From Phytopseudomonas daroniae (GTDB lineage: Bacteria > Pseudomonadota > Gammaproteobacteria > Pseudomonadales > Pseudomonadaceae): a stretch of DNA of 64,000 nucleotides. The stretch's first letter is position 1; the number at the start of each line of letters is the position of its first letter. Position numbers and translations under genes: made by a program. Shown in pieces: positions 49,427 through 58,827 of the stretch. Under the pieces are notes generated by a model. That model had not been told where the DNA came from, searched no databases, and saw only the letters and a program-made list of their open reading frames with translations. The DNA lies in NCBI RefSeq assembly GCF_004327285.1, contig NZ_QJUI01000017.1:1-64000 (forward strand), given 5' to 3'.

Positions 49427-50254
49427 TTACTGCCTGACCAGGCGCCGGTTCTCCGGCAGTTGAGTCAGTGTCGTCCGATAGGGATTGATATCCAGCCCAC
49501 CACGCCGTACGTAACGTGCGTAGACGGTGAGGTACTCCGGCCGCAGCAATCGCTGCAGATCCAGGAAAATGCGCTCCACGCATTGCTCATGGAAGTCGGC
49601 GTGCTGACGGAAACTGACCAGGTACGCCAGCAGGCTCGCGGATTCAAGCGCCGCACCACGATACTCGACCACCACACTGCCCCAGTCCGGCTGGCCGGTC
49701 ACCGGGCAATTGGATTTGAGCAGATGGCTGTGCAGGCTTTCCTCGACGACGCGTGAAGTATCGCAATGCAACAGCTCAGGCCGAGGAGCCGTGTAGTTGC
49801 TGATGCTGACGTCCAGATCGTCGATACAGGTACCTGGCAGTGTGGCCAGGCCCTCCTGCTCTACCTCGTCCAAACGGCGCACACGCACACCAACGGGCTT
49901 GCCGGCAGTCGCGGAAAGATCCTTCTCCAGCACCGCCACCAACTCTGCCTCAGTGGCGAATACAGACTGATTCAGCGAGTTGAGGTAAAGCTTGAAGGAC
50001 TTGGACTCGATGATGTTCGGCGAGTCGGCGGCAATCGTGAATTCACCGATCGCCACCACCGGCTTGCCGGACGGCAACAGCCAGGACAGTTCGAAACAGT
50101 TCCAGAAATCCACACCCCGATACGGCAGGGTTTCCGCGCTCAACCCCAGCTCGGCCCACTTGGCCACTCGCGGGATGGGAAACAGCAGTTCGGGCGAATA
50201 GGTGGCGATGTACTCGCTGCTCTTGCCTAGCGGCGAATGTTCCACGGAATGCAT
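49427..50254 (-). CDS. queF: NADPH-dependent 7-cyano-7-deazaguanine reductase QueF
   Basis: 275 residues, the long two-domain form typical of gammaproteobacteria. Catalytic C183 is in SNCPVTGQPDWG and the NADPH-binding ESKSFKLYLNS is in the N-terminal half. It reduces preQ0 to preQ1 in queuosine biosynthesis. There is no preQ1 riboswitch in the 67 bp upstream. pyrF follows upstream on the same strand. Confidence 0.96.
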   Translation of the reverse strand: MHSVEHSPLGKSSEYIATYSPELLFPIPRVAKWAELGLSAETLPYRGVDFWNCFELSWLLPSGKPVVAIGEFTIAADSPNIIESKSFKLYLNSLNQSVFATEAELVAVLEKDLSATAGKPVGVRVRRLDEVEQEGLATLPGTCIDDLDVSISNYTAPRPELLHCDTSRVVEESLHSHLLKSNCPVTGQPDWGSVVVEYRGAALESASLLAYLVSFRQHADFHEQCVERIFLDLQRLLRPEYLTVYARYVRRGGLDINPYRTTLTQLPENRRLVRQ

Positions 50255-50321
50255 GACGGTTTACCTGCAACGCAATGAATGCGGCGACTGAATCGCCGCC
50301 GTACAAGAATGGATGGACGGA

Positions 50322-51020
50322 TCAGCCCAGCTCGGCAACCAGTTTGGCCAGCGCGGCGGCTGGGTCAGCGGCCTGACTGACCGGACGGCCGATCACCAGG
50401 TAATCGGAACCGGCTTCCAGCGCCTGACGCGGCGTGAGAATGCGCCGTTGATCGTCCTGCGCGCTGCCAGCCGGGCGGATGCCCGGCGTGACCAATTGCA
50501 GCGCAGGTTGAGCGGCTTTCAGCGCTGGCGCCTCCAGAGCCGAACAGACCAGACCGTCCATACCAGCTTTCTGGGCCAGCGCAGCCAGGCGCAACACCTG
50601 CTCCTGAGGTTCGATATCCAGGCCGATACCGGCCAGGTCTTCACGCTCCATGCTGGTCAGCACGGTCACGCCGATCAGCAGCGGCACCGGGCCATTGAAC
50701 TTGTCCAGCGTCTCGCGGCAGGCACTCATCATGCGCAGGCCGCCGGAGCAATGTACGTTGACCATCCACACCCCCATCTCGGCCGCGGCCTTGACGGCCA
50801 TGGCAGTGGTGTTGGGGATATCGTGGAATTTCAGGTCGAGGAACACCTCGAAACCGCGCTCACGCAACGTGGCGACGATATCCGACGCACAACTGGTGAA
50901 CAGCTCCTTGCCCACCTTGACCCGGCACAGCCTGGGGTCGAGCTGGTCAGCCAGGGCAAGCGCAGCCTCCCGGGTCGGGAAATCCAGGGCAACGATGATC
51001 GGGGTCTGACAAACGGACAT
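50322..51020 (-). CDS. pyrF: orotidine 5'-phosphate decarboxylase
   Basis: 232 residues from ATG 51020 (MSVCQTPIIVALDFPTREAA). The active-site block LDLKFHDIPNT with K64 and the C-terminal TPGIRP and YLVIGRPVSQA are intact. It makes UMP from OMP in pyrimidine synthesis. The upstream in-frame ATG at 51056 would add 12 non-conserved residues. Confidence 0.96.
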   Translation of the reverse strand: MSVCQTPIIVALDFPTREAALALADQLDPRLCRVKVGKELFTSCASDIVATLRERGFEVFLDLKFHDIPNTTAMAVKAAAEMGVWMVNVHCSGGLRMMSACRETLDKFNGPVPLLIGVTVLTSMEREDLAGIGLDIEPQEQVLRLAALAQKAGMDGLVCSALEAPALKAAQPALQLVTPGIRPAGSAQDDQRRILTPRQALEAGSDYLVIGRPVSQAADPAAALAKLVAELG

Positions 51021-51090
51021 GGGACAATTCTCGAAGGAGCCAAATTCGGCGCGCATTGTAGCCTAAGCCACTGTCGATTGCCGTCGCCCT

Positions 51091-52302
51091 TTACAGATGG
51101 CGGCACAGCCGCCGAGCCGCGTCACTGACACAGTTGAGCTGCACCTCGCCCAGGCCCAACCAGGCCGCCATGTCACGCAACGCCCGGGCCAGCGCCGCCA
51201 TGCCCTCCTCATCCAGCCCCTTCGGTTCGAGGTGCACGGCATGCACGGCCAGGCGCCCCAGCTTACGCTCCGCACGAATATCCAGGCGCGCGGCGATATG
51301 CTCGCCGTACAGGAACGGCAACACATAATAGCCATACACCCGTTTGTGCTGCGGCGTGTAGATTTCCAGGCGATAGCGGAAATCGAAAAGACGCTCGGTA
51401 CGCGCCCGCTCCCAGATCAGCGAGTCGAACGGCGACAGCAACGCACAGGCCATCACCTTACGAGGAAGCTTGAAGGATTGCTGACAGTATGCAGGCTGCG
51501 TCCAACCGCGCACCTCGACGCGGCTCAAGGTGCCCTCCTCGAGCAGTTCATGGATGCGCGCCCGACTGTCCGCGGGCTCCAGGCGGAAGTAGTCGCGCAG
51601 ATCCCGTTCCGTGGCGACACCCAGTGCGCGCGCCGCCTGCAAAACCAACTGGCGCTGCGCGTCTGCCACATCCACTTCCGGGCACTGCAACAAGGCAGCT
51701 GGCAGCACGCGCTCCGGTAGATCGTACAGGCGCTCGAAGCCACGGCGCCCCGCCACCGTCACGTCACCGGCGGCGAATAGCCATTCCAGTGCCAGCTTCT
51801 CGGCACTCCACCCCCACCAGGGGCTGTTGCGCGGCCGCTCCTGCACCAGGCTGCCCGCACCCAATGCACCGCGCTCACGCACGGCCTGCAATACTTGACG
51901 AATCAGCGGCTGCTGCTCACGGCCGAACAATGCCAGCCCCTTGTAGATACCGCGCCCTTGCCGAGCACGCTGCATACGCCAGCGCATCAGCGGGAAGGAC
52001 TCCAATGGCAGCAGCGAAGCCTCGTGGCCCCAGTATTCGAACAGCGTACGCCTACGTCCCTGGCTCCAGGCCGCCTGTTGCAGCAATAGCGGATCGTACT
52101 GACCGAGGCGCGAATACAGGGGCAGGTAGTGCGAGCGTACCACGGCATTGACCGAGTCAATCTGCAGCACACCCAGGCGCTCGATCAGGGCGTTCACCTG
52201 CCGGGCACCCGGTGCCGCGGTGCGTGAGCGCCCGGCAAAGCCCTGAGCCGCGAGCGCAACACGACGGGCCTGGGGCAATGACAGGGAGTCGATCAGGGGC
52301 AT
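51091..52302 (-). CDS. YcaQ/AlkX-like DNA glycosylase (crosslink repair, winged-helix family)
   Basis: 403 residues from ATG 52302. The catalytic-type QID motif (Q47-I48-D49 in RLGVLQIDSVNAV) is the Q-phi-D form found in AlkX/YcaQ. WGHEASLLPLESFPLMRWRM, LLSPFDSLIWERARTERLFD and the winged-helix repeats are characteristic. These proteins remove bulky or crosslinked alkyl-purines. It lies upstream of pyrF on the same strand. A 249-bp gap (52303-52551) to the next gene shows no clear gene. Confidence 0.85.
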   Translation of the reverse strand: MPLIDSLSLPQARRVALAAQGFAGRSRTAAPGARQVNALIERLGVLQIDSVNAVVRSHYLPLYSRLGQYDPLLLQQAAWSQGRRRTLFEYWGHEASLLPLESFPLMRWRMQRARQGRGIYKGLALFGREQQPLIRQVLQAVRERGALGAGSLVQERPRNSPWWGWSAEKLALEWLFAAGDVTVAGRRGFERLYDLPERVLPAALLQCPEVDVADAQRQLVLQAARALGVATERDLRDYFRLEPADSRARIHELLEEGTLSRVEVRGWTQPAYCQQSFKLPRKVMACALLSPFDSLIWERARTERLFDFRYRLEIYTPQHKRVYGYYVLPFLYGEHIAARLDIRAERKLGRLAVHAVHLEPKGLDEEGMAALARALRDMAAWLGLGEVQLNCVSDAARRLCRHL

Positions 52303-52551
52303 GGGGCTACCTGGAATATGACGACGCTCCCACACAGTAGATCATCACCGCGCGCAGACCAAGCCGGCAGTCCAGCCGTTCATATGCACAGCGGTCGTCC
52401 CGCAATGGGCTCTCGGTTTCCTGAAACGCCTTGGCGCGGTTAAGCCGCGGATCCTTCAGGCGCGTCGTTCAACGATGCCAGCGTCATGCGGCTGCGCAAC
52501 GAACCCGCTCGCAGGCCAGCGAAACACTGATCGACCAAATCGTCGAAGGCT

Positions 52552-53307
52552 TCAGACTTTGATCCCGAGCATCAGCGCGCAGATCAGCAGAAACACGGTG
52601 AACAGTACCCGCAACAAGCGCTCCGGCAAGGCATGGGCCAGACGCACGCCCCAACTGATGCTCAGTAGCCCGCCAATCGCCAGGGGAATGGCCAGCGCCC
52701 AATTGACATGACCATGCAGCGCATAGGTCACCAGGGTCACGCCGGTACTCGGCGCCGCCAATGCCAGCGACAAACCTTGCGCTACCACCTGAGAAGTGCC
52801 GAACACACTGGTGAGAATCGGCGTGGCGATGACGGCGCCACCAACCCCGAACAGCCCACCAAGCAGCCCCGAACCACTGCCCAACACCGCCAGCCAAGGC
52901 CAGGGATGACGTAGTTCGCCCGAGGCTGCCGGCGGCCGCAGGCACATGCGCAGCAGATTGTAGAAAGCCAGCGCGACCAGAAAACCGACGAACGCCAGGC
53001 GCATGGATTCCGGATCGAGATTCACCGCCCAGCCGGCGCCAAACAGCGCACACACGAAGCTGCTCAGGGCCAGCGCCAGGGCGTGACGCAGATCGATGCG
53101 GTTGCGCTGATGGTAGCGCCACAGCGCCAGCAGCACGTTAGGTACCACCATCACCAGCGCCGTACCCTGAGCCAGTTGCTGATCCAGCCCGAACATCACA
53201 CCGAGTACCGGAATCGCAATCAGACCACCACCGATACCGAACAGACCACCGATGGTACCCAGCAGCAGGCCAAGTACGATATTGAGAGCGAATGCGAGCA
53301 GATCCAT
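52552..53307 (-). CDS. sulfite exporter TauE/SafE family transporter
   Basis: 251 residues with eight hydrophobic spans in two halves. The two conserved turns, LLLGTIGGLFGIGGGLIAIP near residue 15 and GSGLLGGLFGVGGAVIATPI near residue 150, define the TSUP family. Members export or import small sulfur or carbon anions such as sulfite, sulfoacetate and thiosulfate. It is far from the sulfur island and divergent from a LysR regulator that may control it. Confidence 0.88.
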   Translation of the reverse strand: MDLLAFALNIVLGLLLGTIGGLFGIGGGLIAIPVLGVMFGLDQQLAQGTALVMVVPNVLLALWRYHQRNRIDLRHALALALSSFVCALFGAGWAVNLDPESMRLAFVGFLVALAFYNLLRMCLRPPAASGELRHPWPWLAVLGSGSGLLGGLFGVGGAVIATPILTSVFGTSQVVAQGLSLALAAPSTGVTLVTYALHGHVNWALAIPLAIGGLLSISWGVRLAHALPERLLRVLFTVFLLICALMLGIKV

Positions 53308-53416
53308 GAGGCAGTCCGAGGAAAGCGAAGTGTGCGCATCCTACCCGCTGCCGATTGGCGGGGTAACGCACAGCCCGGCATAATGGTTGTGCGAATCACG
53401 CAAAGATAGATACATC

Positions 53417-54382
53417 ATGAACCCAGATGCCCTGACCGACCAACTCAGCCTGTTCCTCGACGTACTGGAAAGCGGCAGCTTTTCCGCAGCGGCCAGACTG
53501 CACCCGCTCACGCCCTCAGCGGTATCGCGGCGTATCGACGCGCTGGAGCGCTCCCTCGATTGCAGCCTGTTCAGTCGCAGCACCCACGCGGTGCGTGCAA
53601 CACCCGCCGGACTGGCCTTTGCCGAACGGGCCAGGCGGATTCTTGCCGAGCTGCATCTGGCGCGCGCCGAGGCGGTGTCGCTGAGCAGCGCCCCGGAGGG
53701 CCTGATCCGTATTGACGCTCCAGCCCCCTTCGGTCGCCGCCACCTGGCGCCCGCCATCGCCGATTTCCTGACTGCCTATCCGGGGCTGGATGTGCAACTG
53801 CGGCTGATCGACAGCTTTATCGACCTGCATGGCGCCCATTTAGGCGAGGTGGATCTGGTACTGCGTATCGGCCCGCTGGCTGACACGCGTCTGGTCGCCA
53901 CTCCGCTGTCGCCGCTGATCCGCGTGGTCTGTGCCAGCCCAGTCTACCTGGAACGCCACGGTGTACCGCGAACGCCTGCAGAACTGCTGGAACATGACGG
54001 CCTGGACTGGGATGGCCTGGCGCCCGCCTATGCCTGGCGCTTCGAAAGCGAAGGAAAGCTTGCCATGTATCGCCCCCGCCGCCTGCGCATGACGGCCAAC
54101 AATGCCGAAACGCTGGTATTCAGCCTGCTTGCCGGACTCGGTGTGGCCCACCTGCCAACCTGGCTGGTCAGCGAATACCTGGCCCGTGGCGAACTGGTCG
54201 CGCTGTTTTGCGAGAACGGCTTGCCGGCTCCGGAGCCCAGCGGCATCTATGCCTTGCGCCTGGAGCGCGATGCCGATTCACGCAGCCGCCTGCTCCTGGA
54301 GTTTCTGAAGAACCGTTTCGGGCCGATTCCGCCCTGGGATATCCCCCTGCAAAGCGGCTTGCAGCGTGGTGCCGGCAACTGA
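53417..54382 (+). CDS. LysR-type transcriptional regulator
   Basis: 321 residues from ATG 53417; an upstream in-frame ATG at 53387 is possible. Residues 9-60 are the winged helix-turn-helix (FLDVLESGSFSAAARLHPLT, SAVSRRIDALERSL). The effector domain follows (GLIRIDAPAPFGRRHLAPAI, GLGVAHLPTWLVSEYL) and resembles the CrgA/TsaR-like subgroup. It is divergent from the TauE/SafE gene across 109 bp, so that gene is the likely target. Confidence 0.92.
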   Translation: MNPDALTDQLSLFLDVLESGSFSAAARLHPLTPSAVSRRIDALERSLDCSLFSRSTHAVRATPAGLAFAERARRILAELHLARAEAVSLSSAPEGLIRIDAPAPFGRRHLAPAIADFLTAYPGLDVQLRLIDSFIDLHGAHLGEVDLVLRIGPLADTRLVATPLSPLIRVVCASPVYLERHGVPRTPAELLEHDGLDWDGLAPAYAWRFESEGKLAMYRPRRLRMTANNAETLVFSLLAGLGVAHLPTWLVSEYLARGELVALFCENGLPAPEPSGIYALRLERDADSRSRLLLEFLKNRFGPIPPWDIPLQSGLQRGAGN

Positions 54383-54391
54383 GACACCAAT

Positions 54392-54414
54392 AAAAAACGC
54401 GGCCGAAGCCGCGT
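54392..54414 (-). terminator. rho-independent terminator for exaC
   Basis: On the minus strand ACGCGGC, loop TTCG, GCCGCGT, then TTTTTATTG. The GNRA-type tetraloop and T-run are good. It lies 78 bp past the aldehyde dehydrogenase stop and also follows the LysR gene on the other strand. Confidence 0.85.
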
Positions 54415-54492
54415 CGTGATTATTCTGCTTCTGCCTGGCAACACCTCGGCAGCCGGCACACCAGTGCATGTGCCGGCTGATCGACGCCTCGA

Positions 54493-56013
54493 TCAGAAGA
54501 AGCCCAAAGGATTGATGTCGTAGCTGATCAACAGGTTCTTGGTCTGCTGATAGTGGTCGAGCATCATCTTGTGGGTTTCGCGCCCGACCCCGGACTTCTT
54601 GTAGCCGCCAAAGGCAGCGTGCGCCGGATACAGGTGATAGCAGTTGGTCCATACGCGGCCGGCCTTGATGCCGCGGCCCATGCGGTAGGCGCGGTTGATG
54701 TCGCGCGTCCACACACCGGCGCCCAGGCCGAACTCGGTGTCGTTGGCGATGGCCAGGGCTTCGGCTTCGTCCTTGAAAGTGGTCACGCCGACCACCGGGC
54801 CGAAGATCTCCTCCTGGAACACGCGCATCTTGTTGCTGCCCTTGAGCAGGGTCGGCTGGATGTAATAACCGCTGGCCAGGTCGCCCTCGAGTTTTTCCGT
54901 GGCGCCGCCGGTGAGCAGCTCGGCCCCTTCCTGCTGAGCGATCTCCAGGTAGCTGAGGATCTTGTCGTACTGCTGCTGCGAGGCCTGGGCGCCGACCATG
55001 GTCTCGGTGTCCAGCGGGTTGCCGCGCTTGATGGCCTTGATCTTCTTCATCACCTCGACCATGAACGGCTCGAAGATCGACTCCTGCACCAGCGCCCGGG
55101 ACGGGCAGGTACACACCTCGCCCTGGTTGAAGAAGGCCAGCACCAGGCCTTCGGCAGCCTTCTCGATAAAGGCCGGTTCGGCCTGCATGATGTCTTCGAA
55201 GAACACGTTCGGCGACTTGCCGCCCAACTCCACGGTGCTCGGAATGATGTTGGCGGCCGCGCATTTCATGATATGCGAGCCGACCGGGGTGGAACCGGTG
55301 AAGGCGATCTTGGCGATACGCGTGCTGGTGGCCAGCGCCTCGCCGGCTTCACGGCCGTAGCCCTGAACGATATTGAGCACGCCCGGCGGCAGCAGATCGC
55401 CAACCAGTTCGGCGAACACGCTGATCGACAGCGGCGTCTGCTCGGCGGGCTTGAGCACCACGCAGTTGCCGGCCGCCAGGGCCGGGGCCAGTTTCCAGGC
55501 GGCCATCAGCAGCGGGAAGTTCCAGGGGATAATCTGCCCGACCACGCCCAGCGGTTCGTGGAAGTGATAGGAGGCGGTGTGTTCGTTGATCTCCGCAGCG
55601 CTGCCTTCCTGGGCACGGATGCAGCCGGCGAAGTAACGGAAGTGGTCGGCGGCCAGCGGCACGTCGGCATTGAGCGTCTCGCGCACGGCCTTGCCGTTGT
55701 CCCAGGTTTCCGCCACGGCGAGCAGTTCGAGGTTGGCTTCGATACGGTCGGCGATCTTCAGCAGGATCAGCGCGCGATCCTGTACCGACGTCTTGCCCCA
55801 GGCATCGGCGGCGGCATGGGCGGCGTCCAGGGCCTTGTCGATGTCCTTGGCGTCGGAACGGGAGAATTCGCCGATCACCGAGGCATCCACCGGACTGGTG
55901 TTGGTGAAGTACTGGCCGCCTACCGGCGCGACGAACTCGCCACCGATGTAGTTGCCGTAGCGCGGTTTGAGGGTGACGACGGCGCCTGCGGTACCTGGTT
56001 TGGCATAAATCAT
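54493..56013 (-). CDS. exaC: NAD+-dependent aldehyde dehydrogenase ExaC
   Basis: 506 residues, nearly the Pseudomonas ExaC length. MIYAKPGTAGAVVTLKPRYG at the start and the closing NLLISYDINPLGFF are characteristic. Catalytic C301 is in FNQGEVCTCPSR and E262 in VELGGKSP. It oxidises acetaldehyde in the ethanol oxidation route and other aldehydes. GAGGT precedes the ATG. Confidence 0.95.
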   Translation of the reverse strand: MIYAKPGTAGAVVTLKPRYGNYIGGEFVAPVGGQYFTNTSPVDASVIGEFSRSDAKDIDKALDAAHAAADAWGKTSVQDRALILLKIADRIEANLELLAVAETWDNGKAVRETLNADVPLAADHFRYFAGCIRAQEGSAAEINEHTASYHFHEPLGVVGQIIPWNFPLLMAAWKLAPALAAGNCVVLKPAEQTPLSISVFAELVGDLLPPGVLNIVQGYGREAGEALATSTRIAKIAFTGSTPVGSHIMKCAAANIIPSTVELGGKSPNVFFEDIMQAEPAFIEKAAEGLVLAFFNQGEVCTCPSRALVQESIFEPFMVEVMKKIKAIKRGNPLDTETMVGAQASQQQYDKILSYLEIAQQEGAELLTGGATEKLEGDLASGYYIQPTLLKGSNKMRVFQEEIFGPVVGVTTFKDEAEALAIANDTEFGLGAGVWTRDINRAYRMGRGIKAGRVWTNCYHLYPAHAAFGGYKKSGVGRETHKMMLDHYQQTKNLLISYDINPLGFF

Positions 56014-56325
56014 GTGAGTGACCTCTACTTTTTATGGAAGCCTGTCCTCTGAGGAGAGAGACAAGTCTTGGTTCGATTCCGGATAGCGCCTGACCGCAAT
56101 GAGCCCTGGCAGAGATCGCCTGGTCATTGGCAGTAGCCGCAGAGAGGCATGGCAGAGCGCATGGGTGCCAGCCTGCTATCAGGGTAGACGCTCGCCAGCG
56201 CTTTCGCCGCTGACACCCTGCTCGCTGCATGTGGCCTTGAGGCGGCGCACCTTCGGGAAGATTCAGTGAACATTGCGCCACGCCAGCCGGTCACCTGATC
56301 ACAGTACGAAGCCTGGGAGACGACG
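56014..56325. other. 312-bp gap between divergent exaC and secreted-protein genes
   Basis: It should hold the exaC promoter on the minus strand and the promoter of the small secreted protein on the plus strand. I see a ribosome site for each (AGAGGT and GGGAGACG) but no clear sigma-70 or sigma-54 element and no open frame of note. Confidence 0.5.
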
Positions 56326-56778
56326 ATGAAAACACTCACTGGATCGGTGGTTTTGCTTGCTGCCCTGTTCATCACCGGTGTGCAGGCCGACGATGACGGC
56401 CTGTCGTTGCAGCAGCAACGCGAAAAGATCGGCGATGACATGGTTCGCGATCGCACCGGGGCGCCTCCCGCTGACGGAGGCGGTGTCGGCCAACCGGCAA
56501 CGGATCAGAATCAGCAGCAACAGCCCAACCAGGTGCCTGACCAGCAAGCACCGCGCAGCACGGTCAACTCCCCTGCCCGGCAGAATCGCTCTGCCGAACC
56601 GGCGGGCAACCCGGCCGTCGAGCGACAGCCCTCGAATCTGACGCCAGGGGCACCCGCTGATAATGGACAGCGTTCACCGACCATTCAGGGTGGTTCGACA
56701 GATACGCCTACCGCGCCGAGCGCACCGGGAGCCGCTGGTAGCACGGGCGGTTCGGCGACAGGTGGCGCGAGCAATTGA
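56326..56778 (+). CDS. small secreted low-complexity protein
   Basis: 150 residues. A signal peptide (MKTLTGSVVLLAALFITGVQ, cut near A21) is followed by DDDGLSLQQQREKIGDDMV and then a disordered tail rich in Pro, Gln, Ser, Thr, Ala and Gly (NQNQQQQPNQVPDQQ-like, then PGAPADNG, PSAPGAAGSTGGSATGGASN). No domain is recognisable. It ends in a glycine/serine run. It is a periplasmic or exported disordered protein of unknown role. Confidence 0.75.
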   Translation: MKTLTGSVVLLAALFITGVQADDDGLSLQQQREKIGDDMVRDRTGAPPADGGGVGQPATDQNQQQQPNQVPDQQAPRSTVNSPARQNRSAEPAGNPAVERQPSNLTPGAPADNGQRSPTIQGGSTDTPTAPSAPGAAGSTGGSATGGASN

Positions 56779-57110
56779 GGCGGGAATCCGCCAAGCCGAG
56801 CGCTGTTCTTGTGAGCAAGAGGCGGATTTTCGCCATCTGCCTCACGAAAACATGACAAACATATTGATACAGATCACCAGTTCATTGACCTGCGCTCGTT
56901 TCGGCATCGGTTTTGCTTGCTGCCGGCCGCCTGCGACGAATGCGCGCACTTGAAGGTAAATCACCCGGTGTTTCAAAAAAATCACCGGGGCTGACCGGTT
57001 TCGCAGAACGGAACCTGGCAGCACGCAACAGGCGATGCAGCTTCGCTACCCAGGGTTGTACAGAGCCGGTCGTGCCGTCATGCAATTACATTAATGAAAT
57101 GGTCTGTCTA
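56779..57110. other. 332-bp gap upstream of mqo
   Basis: Short stems are visible (GGCGGGAATCCGCC near 56780, CTTGTGAGCAAG near 56809), and ATCACCCGGTG with ATCACCGGGG near 56960-56990 are direct partial repeats. The region 56845-56890 is AT-richer and is a likely place for the mqo promoter. No gene was seen; an in-frame lead from 56913 into mqo lacks conservation. Confidence 0.4.
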
Positions 57111-58721
57111 ATGAAAAAACTCCTGCTGTCCCTACTGTGCTTGAGCGCGCTCGGCTGCGCCAAGCAGCCCGAACCGGAAAAATCCGTGGACGTCCTGCTG
57201 ATCGGCGGGGGCATCATGAGCGCAAGCCTCGGCACCTACCTCAACGAGCTGGAGCCGACCTGGAAAATCGACCTGTACGAACGCCTGCCGCACGTTGCCG
57301 ACGAAAGCTCCAACCCGTGGAACAACGCCGGTACCGGTCACTCGGCTTTCGCCGAACTGAACTACACCCCGGAAAAGGCCGACGGCAGCATCGATATCAG
57401 CAAGGCCGTGGCGATCAACGAATCCTTTGAGATCTCCAAGCAGTTCTGGGGCTATCAGGTCGAGAAAGGGATCCTCAACAACCCGAAATCGTTCATCAAC
57501 AACGTGCCGCACATGAGCTTCGTGTGGGGTGACAAGAACACCGAGTTCCTGAAGAAGCGCCACGCGGCTCTGCAACACAGCTCGTTGTTCCGCGATATGC
57601 AGTTCTCTGATGACCCGGAGCAGATCAAGCAGTGGATCCCACTGGTGATGGAAGGCCGTGAGCCGGGCGAGAAGCTGGCTGCCACTCGTGTGGAAATCGG
57701 CACCGACGTCAACTTCGGCGAAATCACCAACCAGTTGCTCGACTCGCTGTCGCAGAAAGACGAGTTCAATGTGCACGTACAGCATGAAGTACGTGACATT
57801 ACCCGCGCCGACGACGGCAGCTGGAACGTCACCGTGGCCGACCTGGCCAATGGCGACAAGCTGAGCACCATCAACGCCAAGTTCGTGTTCATCGGTGCCG
57901 GTGGTGGTGCCCTCAAGCTGCTGCAGAAATCCGGCATTCCGGAAGCTGACGGCTATGCCGGTTTCCCGGTCGGTGGTTCGTTCCTGGTTACCCGTAACCC
58001 GGAAGTGGTCGCCAAGCACCAGGCCAAGGTCTACGGTCTGGCCTCGGTCGGCTCGCCGCCCATGTCGGTTCCGCACCTGGATACCCGTGTGATCGATGGC
58101 CAGAAAGTCATCCTGTTCGGGCCATTCGCGACCTTCTCCACCAAGTTCCTGAAAAACGGCTCGCTGCTGGATCTGTTCAGCACACTGACCACCCACAACA
58201 TCATGCCGATGACCCACGCCGGTCTCGACAACATGTCGCTCAGCACCTACCTGATCGGCCAGCTGATGCTCAGCCAGGAAGATCGCATGCACTCGCTGCG
58301 TGACTACTTCCCGGAAGCTCAGGACAAGGACTGGGAACTGGTGCAGGCTGGCCAGCGCGTACAGATCATCAAGAAAGACCCTGAGCTGGGCGGCGTCCTG
58401 CAGTTCGGTACCGAAGTGGTCAGTGCCGAAGATGGCTCCATCGCTGCGCTGCTCGGCGCTTCGCCAGGTGCTTCCACTGCCGCGCCGATCATGCTTCACC
58501 TGATGGAAAGAACCTTCAAGGACAAGATCAAGACCGCAGAGTGGCAGGCCAAGCTGAAGGAGATCATCCCCTCCTACGGCCAGACCCTGAACAACAACCT
58601 GGAACTGACCAACAAGACCCGCGCCTGGAGCAGCGAGCGCCTGCAGTTGACCTTCGTCGAGGTCAAGCCTGAGCAGGAGCAAGCTGAAAAACCCGTAGAG
58701 GTCGAGGCTGAAGCCCTGTAA
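57111..58721 (+). CDS. mqo: malate:quinone oxidoreductase with lipoprotein-like leader
   Basis: 536 residues. The FAD motif VDVLLIGGGIMSASLGTYL lies near residues 27-45, with the family blocks PWNNAGTGHSAFAELNYTPE, LKLLQKSGIPE and PGASTAAPIMLHLMERTF. It oxidises malate to oxaloacetate and passes electrons to quinone in the TCA cycle. Unusually it begins MKKLLLSLLCLSALGCAKQP, a hydrophobic leader ending in an L-G-C that looks like a lipobox (C16). The C-terminus has an extra acidic tail (EQEQAEKPVEVEAEAL). No strong ribosome site; ATG 57099 is an alternative. Confidence 0.93.
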   Translation: MKKLLLSLLCLSALGCAKQPEPEKSVDVLLIGGGIMSASLGTYLNELEPTWKIDLYERLPHVADESSNPWNNAGTGHSAFAELNYTPEKADGSIDISKAVAINESFEISKQFWGYQVEKGILNNPKSFINNVPHMSFVWGDKNTEFLKKRHAALQHSSLFRDMQFSDDPEQIKQWIPLVMEGREPGEKLAATRVEIGTDVNFGEITNQLLDSLSQKDEFNVHVQHEVRDITRADDGSWNVTVADLANGDKLSTINAKFVFIGAGGGALKLLQKSGIPEADGYAGFPVGGSFLVTRNPEVVAKHQAKVYGLASVGSPPMSVPHLDTRVIDGQKVILFGPFATFSTKFLKNGSLLDLFSTLTTHNIMPMTHAGLDNMSLSTYLIGQLMLSQEDRMHSLRDYFPEAQDKDWELVQAGQRVQIIKKDPELGGVLQFGTEVVSAEDGSIAALLGASPGASTAAPIMLHLMERTFKDKIKTAEWQAKLKEIIPSYGQTLNNNLELTNKTRAWSSERLQLTFVEVKPEQEQAEKPVEVEAEAL

Positions 58722-58764
58722 TACCGCTTGAACGGGTGCCTCCACGCAAGGCCCTGCACCTACA

Positions 58765-58788
58765 ACAACGGCCCGTCAGGGCCGTTGT
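58765..58788 (+). terminator. stem-loop terminator after mqo
   Basis: ACAACGGCCC (58765-58774), loop GTCA, GGGCCGTTGT (58779-58788), followed by CGTTTCTGG. A 10-bp perfect stem but only a short T-run. It lies between convergent mqo and the amidotransferase. Confidence 0.7.
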
Positions 58789-58827
58789 CGTTTCTGGCAT
58801 CCAAACCAGGGGGGCTCGGCTATAGGC

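Noticed and set aside
50255..50321. preQ1 riboswitch before queF
   Set aside because: The 67-bp leader lacks the preQ1 aptamer pattern; no C-rich loop and A-rich tail were found.
52303..52551. Coding-like minus-strand stretch (SEAFDDLVDQCFAGLRAG and onward) between the TauE/SafE gene and the AlkX-like gene
   Set aside because: It has no ATG or GTG with a ribosome site for its full length, overlaps the end of the transporter gene in another frame, and is under 45 codons.
54553..56052. Long plus-strand open frame of about 500 codons antisense to exaC
   Set aside because: The minus strand encodes a full aldehyde dehydrogenase with all catalytic residues; the antisense product has no recognisable motif.
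57132..58745. Long minus-strand open frame antisense to mqo
   Set aside because: mqo is complete on the plus strand; the antisense frame is a composition effect.
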